Positions 53,658 to 64,000 of a DNA stretch of 64,000 nt are shown in pieces. Source of the DNA: Helichrysum umbraculigerum (Eukaryota > Streptophyta > Magnoliopsida > Asterales > Asteraceae). The DNA lies in contig CATIUR010000001.1 of the NCBI GenBank assembly GCA_949592205.1, forward strand, positions 572,001 to 636,000. Reading direction: 5' to 3'. The notes beneath the pieces were generated by a model. That model was not told the DNA's origin and did no database searches. It saw only the letters and a program-made list of their open reading frames with translations. Position 1 is the first letter of the stretch, and every line of letters starts with the position of its first letter. The position numbers were made by a program, and so were the translations under genes.

Positions 53658-54065
53658 TGTTGGTACATGTTTGTGTATGTCAGTTAGTCTAGCTCGTAGT
53701 TTGTAATTAGAATTAGTTTTCCTGATTCCTGCGACGTTGGCTGTAACGTCGCAGGTGCGACGTCAGGTATTGGGCCTGCGACGTAGTCAACGTCGCATGG
53801 GCTTGGGCCTGCGACGTCGTGAGCGACATCGCAGCTGCCAGAGTTTGTATAAATTAGTATTTTCGTTTTCAGTTTAGGGTTGACGAAACCCTAAACACCA
53901 TTTGTCGAAATCCCTGTAATCTGATCGATTATAAATCAATATAATACGTTTCGTTTGATAATTATTGCGTATTGATTATTCGTGTGATTGTTTGATTAGT
54001 CAATTGTTGTTTCCGCCATCAATTGATCGACTCGGTTCGTACAGATCCAAGGTTAGGGACAAACA
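53658..54065 (+). repeat. Copia-2 3' LTR
   Basis: 408 bp, seven differences from the 5' LTR. TSD ATAGT follows at 54066-54070. Confidence 0.95.
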
Positions 54066-54070
54066 ATAGT

Positions 54071-56173
54071 GAGTCTCTGGAGATAACTCCGGGGTGCATG
54101 CATGAGGTAACAAACTGCCATTAAGGATACTCTGACCTTTCTTAACACCTAAACCTAAATGTGTCATCTAAATGTGTACTGGTTATTTAACTATGTTATT
54201 CTAAACTATCGGTTATGAAGAGTTAAGGGGTTTAAGCATCTGGGAATACAGCCGACTCCTTGCTTTCTTTTCAAAACTCATATTTAGTTAAGCTCAAATA
54301 CTTTCGTCTTGAATTAGACCCTCCTTTACAATCAGACGTTCATCCCTAGGTATACTTATGGTGTATAGTGCATTAAGTATTTCCACAGCTTGTATAAATC
54401 TAAGTATACTCACGGTAATTCACAGCTTTATGTATCCTAGACCGTGTTCTAGAAGGGTGGCTTCTAGGTAATTCACGATGAGATGATCCTACGGCATTTC
54501 CTTAGCTTCCACGTATTTGTACTCCACACGAGGTGTTTCCAACGCTATACGAAGTATAGTGCCATTTAACGGAGTCTCATAGCTTCATACTGTAACACAG
54601 ATAACTATGTTTACGTAGTATTCGGGTTTGCAAAGTCCTATCCTAAGGGCAATAGTCACGTGAAAGACCGGAAAGGGTGAACGATAAAGTCTATATTCAG
54701 GATAAGTTTAGACTGATAACAAAGTATAACAACTCCCATTTATATAATAATCGGGAACATTATTCCACAATGGATTGTGCCCACGACTTTCATAGCTTCC
54801 ACGTTCCGTACTCCACACATTAGTGATGTTTTCGGCGCTATACAAATGAAAGCCGTATAACGTTACCTTCGTTGTTTCATAATGATGTTATCCCAATATC
54901 ATATATTTGGAGTAACATCATCGCTACTATTTAAATCATGGCAAACATACAAGCAACTAATCATAAAGCATATCAATAAACATTTCTAATATTAATAAAT
55001 CACAAACATCAAACAAGAACCTTATGACAAATTAATAATAGAAAGGATAGATAATACCGATACGAATTGCGAGCAGAATAACACTTGTATTTCTTCATAA
55101 AATCCATGCATTACATAAGCTAGCCTCTAATAATTAATTACATAACTAACCTACTAGAAAAGGAAAGGCTTTCCTCCACTAATCTTCTCACTAGTCCAAG
55201 GGTTTAAAACCCTAGTAAGAAACTAGAGAGAAAGACTAGAGAGAGAACCTACTACAAGACTAATTCTCCTCTAATTCCTAAGAGTAGTGCTAGAGAGAGA
55301 AACTATACTAGAGAGAGATGAGAGAAATGGAATGAGAGGTGTGTATGAAATGGTGGAGGAGGCCATCTATTTATAGGTGATGATCACCTTGGAGCCAAAG
55401 AAAGATTTCTTGGAGCCAAAGGAGCAAGCCATGGAGCCAAACTTGGAGCCAAAGTTGAAGCCAAACTTGGAGCCAAAGGAATAATGCTTGGAGCCAAAGG
55501 AGAAATACGTACAAGCATCAAAGCGCATCGTACAAGCGAACCAAGCATGAAGGAGGATGACCGGATGGACCCTAGCCTTACCAAAACAGTATATGGGGTC
55601 AGAAGGGCCGTATATGGTCTTAAAAGGCCGTATACGGTCTTGTGGGGCCGTATACGGCTTGCCAAGGCCGTATACGGGGTGTTTTGGCTTTCCTTCGTTG
55701 CTTAAAACGCCCGTATCTCCTTCGTTACACGTACGTTTGACTTGATTCTTTCGCCCACCATCTCATAATTCCGTTACGCTTCTAATGGTACCAATTTCAC
55801 AGAAATTGGATGTGTGTAACTCAAGCATGTTTTGAATGACTTTTAACGATATGTAGAAGCCGTATCTCTTCCGTTCTTCACCCAATTTGCATGATTCTTG
55901 ATTCTCCCGTCTCGTTTTTACCTATTACAACATATAATAAGGTTAGAATGTGCTTATCATAAGGTAAATGAGGATGTGAGAATTGGTCGTTGTTTATTCG
56001 CTCTGTTTTGCTCGTTATTTGTACGTTTTAAGTGGTTTTTGTAGCAACGCCTATATTTGGAGCAGTTTAGTGAATTTTAGTAAATAATGATTGTTTTGGA
56101 ATGTTTTCACTAAATATTTGTCCAAAAAGTGTGGAATATCATACTTAAAAACAGGACTTTTTGCGTCACATCA
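54071..56173 (-). repeat. Athila-A 5' LTR, outer part
   Basis: Matches 15485-17567. TATA box at 55367-55377. CCGTATAYGG palindromes at 55608, 55628, 55648 and 55668 (exact 20-bp spacing, the first with one change). Seven GGAGCCAAA-type repeats at 55389-55500. It ends CACATCA at 56173 against Tat coding sequence. Confidence 0.92.
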
Positions 56174-57971
56174 GGAGCCGACCTCACCGTTGGCCAGTTA
56201 TGAAAATGACTCCAGATGGTCCATCGATAGGATTACTTTGGTCGTCACCTTGGGTGATTACCCATGCTGTCGATCAGTGGAGTTGGAATCCGTGATCGTG
56301 CGTACCCCTTCCCGTTTCAATGTCCTATTAGGCCGCACCGCCTTGTACAAGTTCGGGGCCATCACGTCCACGGGCCACGGGATGATGAAATTTCCAACCC
56401 CAGCTGGAATTGCTACACTACACACCATCGGCACGGCCTTGCCAATTTGTACACAGGTTTCCAAGTCAAAGCTGGGGCCATTCACCATGACGAACTACGA
56501 AATGGTGGCTATCAATCCTATATTCCCAGAGCGGAAAATCCGTGTCGGGATGGCGCTAAGCTCACATGCCAGATTACAACTTTGTCAGTTATTGGCAAAA
56601 AACACAGACGTGTTCGCATGGCAGGATTCAGAAATGACCGGAGTGCCACGGTTAATTGCCGAACATAGGTTGAACGTTAACACGAACATCACGCCGGTCA
56701 GGCAGAAGAATAGGGGCATGGCCCCTGATCGCTGCCGGTTCATCTGCGAGGAGGTAAACAAGTTAGTGCACGCCGGCATCATTTTAGAAGTACAATACCA
56801 AACATGGGTCGCCAACCCCGTTCTGGTCAAAAAGTCTGACGGCTCGTGGCGAATGTGTGTGGACTTCAAAGACATCAACACGGCATGCCTAAAAGACAAT
56901 TACCCACTCCCCGAGATCGACTGGAAAGTTAAGTCCCTGTCCGGGTTTAGGTTTAAATGTTTTCTGGATGCCTATAAGGGGTACCATCAGATACTAATGG
57001 CCAAGGATGACGAAGAGAAGACTGCGTTCCACACAGACCAGGGCATATTTTGTTAAACTAAAATGCCCTTCGGCCTCAAAAACGCAGGTGCAACATACCA
57101 ACGTGTTGTTGACAGTGATTTCAAACCTCAGATTGGCAGAAACTTAGAAGTGTATGTCGACGACATTGTGATCAAAAGCAACATCGAGTCCCAGCTACTC
57201 ACGGATGTCCTCGAAACTTTTGCCGCACTCCGAAAAATTAACATGAAGCTAAATCCGGCAAAGTGCTCCTTCGGGATGGAAGAGGGAAAATTTCTTGGCC
57301 ATGTTGTGACACCAAGAGGCATCAAGGCCAATCCAAAGAAAATACAGGCCATCGCGGACATGGTATCCCCGCAATGTAAAAAAGACATACAGAGCTTAAA
57401 TGGGAAGCTGGCAGCTCTGGCGCGTTTCTTGTCCAAAGCCGCTGAGCGGTCATTACCGTTCTTCGGCACACTCAAGGATTGTTTCAACAAAAAAGATTTC
57501 GCCTGGACGCCGGAGGCGGAACAAGCATTCCAGGACATAAAAACATTCCTAACTGAGTTGACAACCCTCACAGCTCCTATCCCCGGCGAAACACTTACCT
57601 TGTACCTGGCGGCGTCGCAGAGCGCCGTCAGTTCTGTACTCATCGCCATGCGCGAAAAAACACAGATGCCGGTGTATTTTGTCAGCCGCGCTCTGCAGCC
57701 AGGCGAGCTGAACTATTCGGCAATCGAAAAGTTGGTACTTGCACTCGTGCACTCAGCACGACGCCTCCATCGGTACTTCCAGGGCCACCCAATCACAGTT
57801 CTCACTGACCAGCCGATCAAGCAAGTGTTATCAAAACCTGAGATCTCTGGCCACCTGGCCAAACAGGCAATCGAGCTAGGCGAACATGAAATCACATTTT
57901 TCCCTCAGAGCGCGGTCAAGGGTCAAGTACTGGCCGATTTTCTTGCCGAGCTTCCGGGGGAGGGGGGGTAG
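56174..57971 (+). pseudogene. pol: Tat-type Gypsy pol: protease end, reverse transcriptase, first RNase H
   Basis: The frame begins at the Athila-A insertion point within the protease-RT linker (SRFNVLLGRTALYKFGAI). RT motifs are LVKKSDGSWRMCVDFKDINT, CFLDAYKGYHQILMAKDDEE, MPFGLKNAGATYQRVVD and LEVYVDDIVIKSN. TAA at 57054-57056 stands where the family has Tyr before TKMPFG; the frame continues in phase. A Ty3-type RNase H follows (LYLAASQSAVSSVLIAMREK; VLTDQPIKQVL). The frame stops at 57969-57971. GC content and codon use are clearly higher than in the neighbouring elements. The 5' part of this element lies left of the window. Confidence 0.92.
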
Positions 57972-58021
57972 AGGGCAGCTATACCACGGTTCCCCTACCT
58001 CAGAGAAACCAGTTAGTTAGG

Positions 58022-58521
58022 AGTTGTTCACCGATGGTGCCTCGAGTCCGGAAGGCGCTGGGGCCGGACTCATTCTTATAAGCCCTGACGGAGAAGAACA
58101 GACCTACGCTCTCCGTTTCAGCTTTCCTGCTACGAACAATGAGGCTGAGTACGAGGCACTTTTGTTGGGTATTCGCATAGTAGCAGAGATGGGTATACAA
58201 GACCTACGGGCATACGTTGACTCACAATTGGTGGCCAACCAATTCAACGGTGCCTTCGAAGCAAAGGACCCGGCAATGAAACAATATCTGTTACTCGCTC
58301 AGAACATGGCAAAGCAATTTGAATCATTCGTGATAGAACAGGCCCCGAGAAACAAGAACAAGAAAGCCAACGCACTGAGCAAATTGGCATCCCTCACCTT
58401 CGCCCACCTCACCAAGAAGGTTCTGGTTGAGGTCCTTGGGCAAAAATCTATTGACCCGGCCAGCGTCGTCGCTCAAGTTGAAGAGGAAGGGGATAGTTGG
58501 ATGACCCCGATCATGGCATAC
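58022..58521 (+). pseudogene. Tat-type second (archaeal-type) RNase H
   Basis: The start ELFTDGASSPEGAGAGLILI and later NNEAEYEALLLGIRIVAEMG, LRAYVDSQLVANQFNG and KKANALSKLASL are typical of the additional aRNH domain of Tat/Ogre/Retand Gypsy elements. It is separated from the first RNase H by a frameshift/stop region (57969-58021). It ends in SWMTPIMAY, where the solo LTR is inserted; the integrase continues at 60957. Confidence 0.92.
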
Positions 58522-60297
58522 TGTCGCACCCTCGACGCGATGGTTCCGGATGTTTCCACCCTGAAGTCGTCGTTCCACCTGCAACAGGGGTCATGACAGG
58601 AGTTTTAAAATTTATATTTGCGGTGCTCAAATTACTCGTGCTACCTACCTTGTGGGTAAGGTGGCAAGTATAACTCGAGTGTCGTTAAAATCAGTACGAA
58701 TTGATTTGAATTTTGACCTACCAAAGATATTTTCACAATAGGATGGGTTTTAAACAAGGTAGGTAGGTTTTGGTTTTATCTAAACTACTGACAGAAAGTA
58801 AATAACAGAAAAGTAAATGAGATAATAAGTAGCAAGTAGAGAGTGATTGCCAGAACTTCAATATTAGGGTTTCGGGATGATAGTATATGATTAATTGGAG
58901 ATTAACCTAATTAAGAATCATCTAAACGATCGGTGTAAACACTAGGACCCTACGTTCTAGGTGTAACCCTAAAAGCATATGTCACTGAATCCTAGGCTAT
59001 CGTGATTCTGATCAGCTGAGAATGTCTTAAGACCCACCACACCGTCTCTTTCGAATACCAAGTGACCCTCTAAATGGGGTACAGGAAAAGGGCGACAGTC
59101 CACTTTTACTGACCTTTCTTAACACCTATGTCTATTTGATTTTAACAGGATAATGCTGGTTGTATGATATGTAAGTTAAACTATCGGCTAAGTAGAGTTA
59201 AGGGGTTTAAGCATCTTGGAGCACAGCCGGCATCCTTGCTTTCTTTTCAAAACTCATTTTATATCTGATTAAGTGCTAATACCATCGTCATGAATTAGAC
59301 CCTCCTTTGCCATCGGTCGTTCATCCCTAGGTATGTGTGCAGTGTATAGTGCGTTTATTTTCCACAGTACTCTAACCCTAGGTATATCTACGGTGTTTTA
59401 AAGATCGTATAAGTCTTTACACAGCTTTATAACCAAAGGTAGTTTAACGGTGTACTACAACATTTTCACGGCTTGACAAGACCTAGACCCATGTCTGGAA
59501 GGGTGACTTCCAGGTAATCCACGGTGAGATAGACCATCGGCATTTCCTCGGCTTCCATACATTTGTACTACACCAGTGGTGGTTCCAGTACTATACCGAG
59601 TATTCTGACGTTTTACGGCGATCCCACAGCTTCATACAGTACAGGAGATAACTATATATTCGTAGTTAGGGTTGATCAGATCGTATCCTAAGTCAATAGT
59701 CACGTGAGAGACCGGAAAGGGTGATTAATTAAGTCTATATTCAGAATAAGCTTAAAACATGTACACAGCATAACAACTTCCAATCATATATAATATTAAT
59801 CAAACATCATCCCTAATCTTAACATTTACATTCTAACAATCGCATATTAATCTACGTAATCATCATGGCAACGATCACAAATCGTACCGCAATAATATGC
59901 AAAGCAAACATTATAACAGTAAGAGAGAGAAAGATAGTAATACCAGATTAGTAGAGTAATACAGAGGATTACAACGTTCTGAACTTGATTACATAGACAT
60001 ACCCAAGCTACAAAACTTCCTCTAGCTCGAACCACTACTTATTTCTCTCTAGTTCTCTAGAGAGAGAAACTAGAGAGATTAACCACTCTAAGCTAAATTA
60101 ACTACAAAACTAAAAAGAAGAAAAGGCTAGAGAGAGAAAATTCTAGAGAGAGAGAGAAGTGTGTGAAATTAAGGTGTTTTGGTGTGTGTAAAAACGAGGA
60201 GGGGAGGTGGGTATTTATAGGTGAAGAGGTGTAGGTTTGGTACAAGTCACAAAGGAAAGGGTACAAGCTTCCAAGTGCGACTAGTGAATCACAAACA

Positions 60298-60334
<37 letters not shown>

Positions 60335-60956
60335 GTCAAAAGGCTAAGAGGTACCAAATATCAAGGCAAAATGCCAAGATTTGGGAGGCCAAGGGCCGTA
60401 TACGGCCGTGTAGGTGCCGTATATGGCACCTGCAGGGGGGGGGTCAAGGGCCAATTTTCCTCTTGCTTGATCCGCGCTCCTGTTTCGTTGCTTGTTTCGC
60501 TTGTATCTTCTTCGTTTGAAGCCCGATTTGCTTGATTCTTGCGCCATTGGATTCGTAATTCTGTTACGCTTCTAATTTGCCAAATTTGGAAGTGTATAGC
60601 TTTTGCGTGTTCCAGAATACGATCGGTTGTACACCAATCACTCTATCTTCTTCATTCTTCACCCGTTTTCCATGATTCTTGAACCACCAGTCTCGTATTT
60701 TCCTATGGAATCATAAGATATGAATTAAGATTTGTTTCCATAGGATGAGCAATATTGAGTAGAAACCGGAGTGGTGTTATTTGCTTGTTTTGCTCGATAA
60801 TTGGACGTTTTTATTGATTTTTATTACAACGTCTACAAATGGACAACCTTGGTGTTTTTTTGGTAATAAATGAATGTTTTGAAATGTTTTCACCAAGATT
60901 AAATCTAAATAGTGCGGAAATATGTACGTAAAAACATGACTTTTTACGTTACATCA
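58522..60956 (-). mobile_element. Solo LTR of an Athila-like family
   Basis: A 2435-bp sequence TGTCGCACCC...TTACATCA with the same organisation as the Athila-A and -B LTRs, but no internal region. Flanks CATAC (58517-58521) and CACAC (60957-60961) are a TSD with one change. Tat coding sequence is continuous across it. Orientation minus is judged from the TATA box (60212-60221), the CT-rich patch (60048-60160) and the array (60396-60426). It probably arose by LTR-LTR recombination. Confidence 0.85.
60299..60333. repeat. Run of 35 G inside the solo LTR
   Basis: An uninterrupted G tract on the plus strand between TATA box and palindromes. A second short run of G is at 60435-60443. It could form a quadruplex, or its length may be a sequencing artefact. 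Confidence 0.8.
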
Positions 60957-61186
60957 CACACCTCCGAGCAGGAACCCTACCCCAGTACCCAATCGAAGCA
61001 AGGAAAATCAGGATGAAAGCTCCGATGTACTTCATTGAAAAAAGCAAGCTCATGAAGAAATCTTACTTGGGGCCGAACTTAAGGTGCTTAGGCCCAAAGC
61101 AGTCTGAGAACGTCATCCGGGAAGTGCACGAGGGATCATATGCCCTACACTCGGGCCATAAAACTGTTGTGGCTAAAATCATGCGC
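60957..61186 (+). pseudogene. Tat-type integrase N-terminal fragment
   Basis: It continues from 58521: LRAGTLPQYPIEARKIRMKAP, KKSYLGPNLRCLGPKQSENV and IREVHEGSYALHSGHKTVVA are the linker and the start of the integrase zinc domain (H...H). Coding similarity ends after AKIMR. From about 61187 the sequence is Copia-3 in the opposite orientation. Confidence 0.85.
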
Positions 61187-62219
61187 AACAAGCAGTGTTA
61201 ACTGCTTGAGCCCAGAAGATAATAGGTAACTTCGAATCCGCTAGCATAGTCCGAGCTGTCTCGATGATAGTCCAGTTTTTGCGTTCTGCAACTCAATTTT
61301 GTTGAGGAGTTCTTGGAGCAATGAATTGATGATCAATACCCTTTGAAGCACAGTACATTTCGAGAGTCTTATTCTTGAATTCGGTGCCATTATCGCTTCG
61401 CAATCTCTTGACAGGTAAGTTGCTCAAATTTGACAACTTATCAAATAAATACACTAAAATCCCTGCTGTCTCATCCTTTGTAGCAAGAAAATATACCCAA
61501 GAAAATCTTGAGTAGTCATCCGTTATTACCAGACAATACGATCTACCGCCCATGCTTTTGGTAAAAATAGGACCAAACAAGTCCAAATGTATCAGTTCCA
61601 AGGGAGCATTAATGGAACTCACTAACTCAGACTTATGGGACTTCTTACGAAGTTTGCCCTTGTGACATGAAACACAGTCATCTGTTAAAGAAAATGACTG
61701 TTTTGGAACTCCGTTTACCAAATCATTCTTTACCAAAAAATTCATTTTGCGGAAATGAATATGTCCCATTCGTCTGTGCCAAAGCAGTGATTCCTTTTCT
61801 GAAGCCTTTGACAAGAGACACATATATTCAGAAGTAGTCTCAATAGTTCGCATATTCAAAATATAAGTATCATTTCTTCTTGGTGCATGAATAAGCACCC
61901 ACTCTTCCGGTATGACGAACCCAGGCTTCAAAATTGCACACTCATTCTTTGTAAAGGCAGCAGTGTATTCCTTATCACAAACTTGTGAAACACTAAGCAA
62001 ATTGTGCTGTAACTGTTCCACATAGTTGACCTTTTCAAAACTTACTTTTCCATTAGTAAGTGTTCCTACACCAGTAATCATCCCACCAGTATCTCCTGCA
62101 AAAGCAACATATCCACCGTCTAAAAGTTTAATATCCGTCAGAAGGGACACATCGCCTGTCATGTGTCGTGAGCAGCCACAATCCATGTACCATTCACTGT
62201 CCTTAATACGTTCCGACTG
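61187..62219 (-). pseudogene. pol: Copia-3 pol fragment: protease, GAG-pre-integrase, integrase
   Basis: Begins QSERIKDSEWYMDCGCSRHM; the protease site reads DCG where DSG is usual. WHRRMGHIHFRKM, CVSCHKGK, LIHLDLFGP, YCLVITDDYSRFSW, RSDNGTEFKNK and APRTPQQN follow. TGA at 61293-61295 stands where Gly is conserved. The frame then continues in phase (VAERKN, TIIETARTMLADSKLP) up to the breakpoint near 61187. Here pol is in phase with gag with no stop between them. Confidence 0.9.
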
Positions 62220-62273
62220 CTGCAACACATAAATAGAAGAATATAAGTGAGAAACGGAGACCCAAGCCTTTAC
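62220..62273 (-). other. Candidate 54-nt mini-intron at gag-pol junction (Copia-3)
   Basis: GTAAAG...TTGCAG|CAG as in Copia-1 and Copia-2, but without a stop codon. The reading frame is open through it. Confidence 0.3.
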
Positions 62274-64000
62274 AGACTTAGGTCTACCGAAGTCATCAAC
62301 AATAACCACATCGGACAGAATTTTATTTTTAAACAAATCAGATTTTTCATCTGATGTGTTATTGTTGACGACAGAAGAATCAACAGTAGATTCTTTTCTT
62401 TTCCAAACTTTTAATGGTTCAAAGATGGTTTAGGAGTACTGTCGGGATTTTGTTTTGGCAAAGGTTTTTGCCCAACCATACTCGACTTCTAAACAGACTT
62501 GGAAGAGAAAGAATAATGCCTAGGTGGAGAACGTGAAAAAGAATTTCGATAATAAGATGTTCTAGGCATGTCTCTCCCATAGCGCTGATAGGAAAGCTTA
62601 GGAGATTCTCTAATTAAATGTCCTTGTCTCTTGCAATAGAAACAAGAACGATTTTCAACTGAAATTTGAGGCTGAGGACTTACTGGTCGAGTGGACAAAG
62701 TACTTTCAAAACATGCACACTTATGTATACAAGTATTCAAGGATGCTTTAATAGGTTGAGAAGTCGAAGAGGAAGGTTTGTCAATTGAAACTCGTTCATC
62801 TTTAACTATTCTTTTTAAAATTTTCACAGGAATCTGTGAAGGTGATTTAGATGTTTCTTTGATAACCTTTTCTTTTCCTTTAACAGTTTGAACCTTAGCA
62901 ACCGGTTCATTAGTCAAAATCACATTTTCAGGTTTGACTTCAACCTCCTCAACCTTAGGATACTCTTGATCAGTAATATCCTCAATCTCAACTACCTCCT
63001 TATGACTAACTGGAGGTGAAATCTCAGGCTTCACAAAAGTAGGCAAAGGATACTCTGGCCTCTTGGTTTTATCCTTTGCTTACTTTTTGTTATTTGCTTC
63101 TTTAGATTTTGTGGTTGACCATGATGAGTAGTCAACTACAAGATCTTCGGTACCCTCTTTAACTGGCATGGGATAGTAGTTAGTGGGAGGTGGGACTATA
63201 GCATAACCTAGCCCAACCTTACTCTTACTATCTGTCCATTTCTTGTTAACGATTTCATCAAAGATGGAAGAAGACGTTGAGTAATTTGAGATTTTTCTTT
63301 TGAAATTTACGGATTCACCTTTAATTCAGCAAGCTCTTTATTTAATAAAGAGATTTCATTTAAGTAACTGTTAGTAGCATCTTGCTGGCTAAAGACCTTA
63401 GCCTTAAAAGTCTGAGTATCTAACTTATGAGCGTCCAACTTTGTTCAAAAAGTTTTTCATTAGCTTTTAAAAACTTGTTAGATTCCATAAGTTTTTCAAC
63501 TTTATCTCTTAAAGTATCATTATCTATTTTGTAACCATCTAAAGAAGCAGATAATTTAACACATGAAGTGTATGAAAATGGTTCTTCGCTAACCTCAGAA
63601 GTAATGTGAGCCATTAGAGCCGTGTTGAACTTTTCTGCTTGTGCACACCAATCAGAATTTGTTGGCTCGAAAACTATTAGGGCATTATCAGCAGCCCCAG
63701 TCTTCACTGGCTCCTTTTCCGGTTTAGAAGGAGTTGTAATGCCTGAAGCAAGTAACTTGGGTTTCTCGCATTCCCTAGCAAAATGACCCAAATTTTGACA
63801 ATTATAGCAACGGACCTTGCTTTTGTCAAAACCAATCCCAGATTTGCCATCTCCTTCTAAATTCTTGCGATCAGTCCTTTGCAAGAACTTCTTGACCCTC
63901 CTGGTAATCATAGCTATGTTCCACTTCAGATCCATCTTCTCAAGATCATCTTCATCCAATTGAGCATAGTCCTCATCAGTTAATTGCAAGGTAGTATTTG
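62270..64000 (-). pseudogene. gag: Copia-3 gag (several breaks, N-terminus beyond right edge)
   Basis: It is open to the right edge in the phase of LQLTDEDYAQLDEDDL. The first knuckle CYNCQNLGHFAREC is at about 63770-63815. A frameshift near 63440 breaks the coiled-coil region, and another segment stops near 63310. The middle part is open at 62489-63046, and the second knuckle reads CFYCKRQGHLIRE with the final Cys changed to Ser. The end is MFKNKILSDVVIVDDFGRP at 62336. The order of parts is the same as in Copia-1 gag. Confidence 0.88.

Larger units (their letters stand above)
36186..54065 (+). mobile_element. Copia-2: non-autonomous Sirevirus-like element (gag, protease, ORF3), split by Tekay-1
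   Basis: A plus-strand element with 408-bp LTRs (36186-36593, 53658-54065) differing at 7 positions (about 1.7%), TSD ATAGT, iMet primer site and polypurine tract. Compared with Copia-1, one deletion runs from pol just after the protease region to a point shortly before ORF3. It removes integrase, RT, RNase H and the spacer. What is left carries several stops and one frameshift. Tekay-1 is inserted in gag at 39109. Removing Tekay-1, the element is about 7.3 kb. Confidence 0.95.
15440..56173 (-). mobile_element. Athila-A: Gypsy/Athila-type element, mostly non-coding, split by Copia-0, Athila-B and Copia-2
   Basis: This minus-strand element has LTRs of about 2.7 kb, primer site matching tRNA-Asp (35554-35571) and polypurine tract at 17568. 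The left end of its 3' LTR is outside the window, beyond Copia-0. Without insertions the internal part is only about 4.5 kb (17568-20648 plus 34178-35577) and has no protease, RT or integrase. It is therefore a non-autonomous or deleted member related to Athila-B, sharing the LTR motif CCGTATACGG, the tract ATCCCACACTTAG and the motif GTTGCCTCCCGAG. It sits inside the Tat element, which resumes at 56174. Confidence 0.85.
61187..64000 (-). mobile_element. Copia-3: decayed Sirevirus-like element, truncated at left, continues beyond right edge
   Basis: Minus-strand gag and pol homologous to Copia-1, perhaps 70-80% similar in protein by eye. It is cut within integrase at about 61187 next to the Tat fragment. 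No LTR, RT or RNase H is present in the window. Several frameshifts and stops are seen. Confidence 0.9.

Noticed and set aside
56174..58521. A host gene, because of higher GC and different codon use.
   Set aside because: The frames show clear RT and dual RNase H motifs of Tat-type Gypsy elements.
58522..60956. Part of a full Athila element rather than a solo LTR.
   Set aside because: Tat coding sequence is continuous across it and CATAC/CACAC flanks it directly; no internal region is present.

Overview
The window is a block of nested plant LTR retrotransposons. I found no host gene, tRNA, rRNA or CRISPR array. The organism is a flowering plant, probably a eudicot. The reasons are Sirevirus-type Copia, Athila and Tat Gypsy and Tekay chromovirus elements, initiator-Met and Asp tRNA primer sites, and TATA boxes of the form CTATAAATA. 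I lean weakly towards a large, repeat-rich genome such as a composite, but the sequence does not prove this.

The nesting can be read from matching target-site duplications (TSDs). The oldest recognisable host is a plus-strand Tat-type Gypsy element (56174-61186, with its left part outside the window). It abuts a decayed minus-strand Sirevirus fragment, Copia-3 (61187-64000), at a breakpoint. The Tat element received a solo LTR (58522-60956) and Athila-A (minus strand, LTRs ending at 17567 and 56173, left end outside the window). Athila-A then received three insertions. Copia-0 (minus, 1-15439, left end outside) lies in its 3' LTR. Athila-B (minus, 20649-34172, TSD CCAAG) lies in its internal region. 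Copia-2 (plus, 36186-54065, TSD ATAGT) lies in its 5' LTR. Copia-1 (minus, 2528-15073, TSD TTTCT) then landed inside the LTR of Copia-0. Tekay-1 (minus, 39109-49650, TSD AGAGT) landed inside the gag of Copia-2.

Copia-1 is the youngest and most intact element. Its two 410-bp LTRs are identical by eye, and it has an open gag, an open pol and an open third ORF (ORF3). Copia-2 is a relative that lost integrase, RT and RNase H through one internal deletion; it keeps gag, protease and ORF3, with nonsense mutations. Athila-B has one gag-pro-pol frame broken by three stops, plus a small arginine-rich ORF after pol. Athila-A has almost no coding capacity. Tekay-1 has broken gag-pol and an extra coiled-coil ORF upstream of gag.

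The most interesting structure lies outside the known domains. Unrelated elements here carry arrays of short palindromes rich in CpG, and in most of them the array sits just upstream of the LTR TATA box. The motif is GCGACGTA/TACGTCGC in Copia-1 and CGACTCGC-type in Copia-0. It is TGCGACACAA/TTGTGTCGCA in Tekay-1 and CCGTATACGG, spaced 20-21 bp, in the Athila LTRs. The Sirevirus-like elements have a second array between the primer site and gag. Copia-1 has this layout a further time in front of ORF3 (array, TATA box, second array, ORF), which suggests an internal promoter for ORF3. Three Copia copies also share a possible 53-54 nt mini-intron at the gag-pol junction, whose removal would join the frames in all three.
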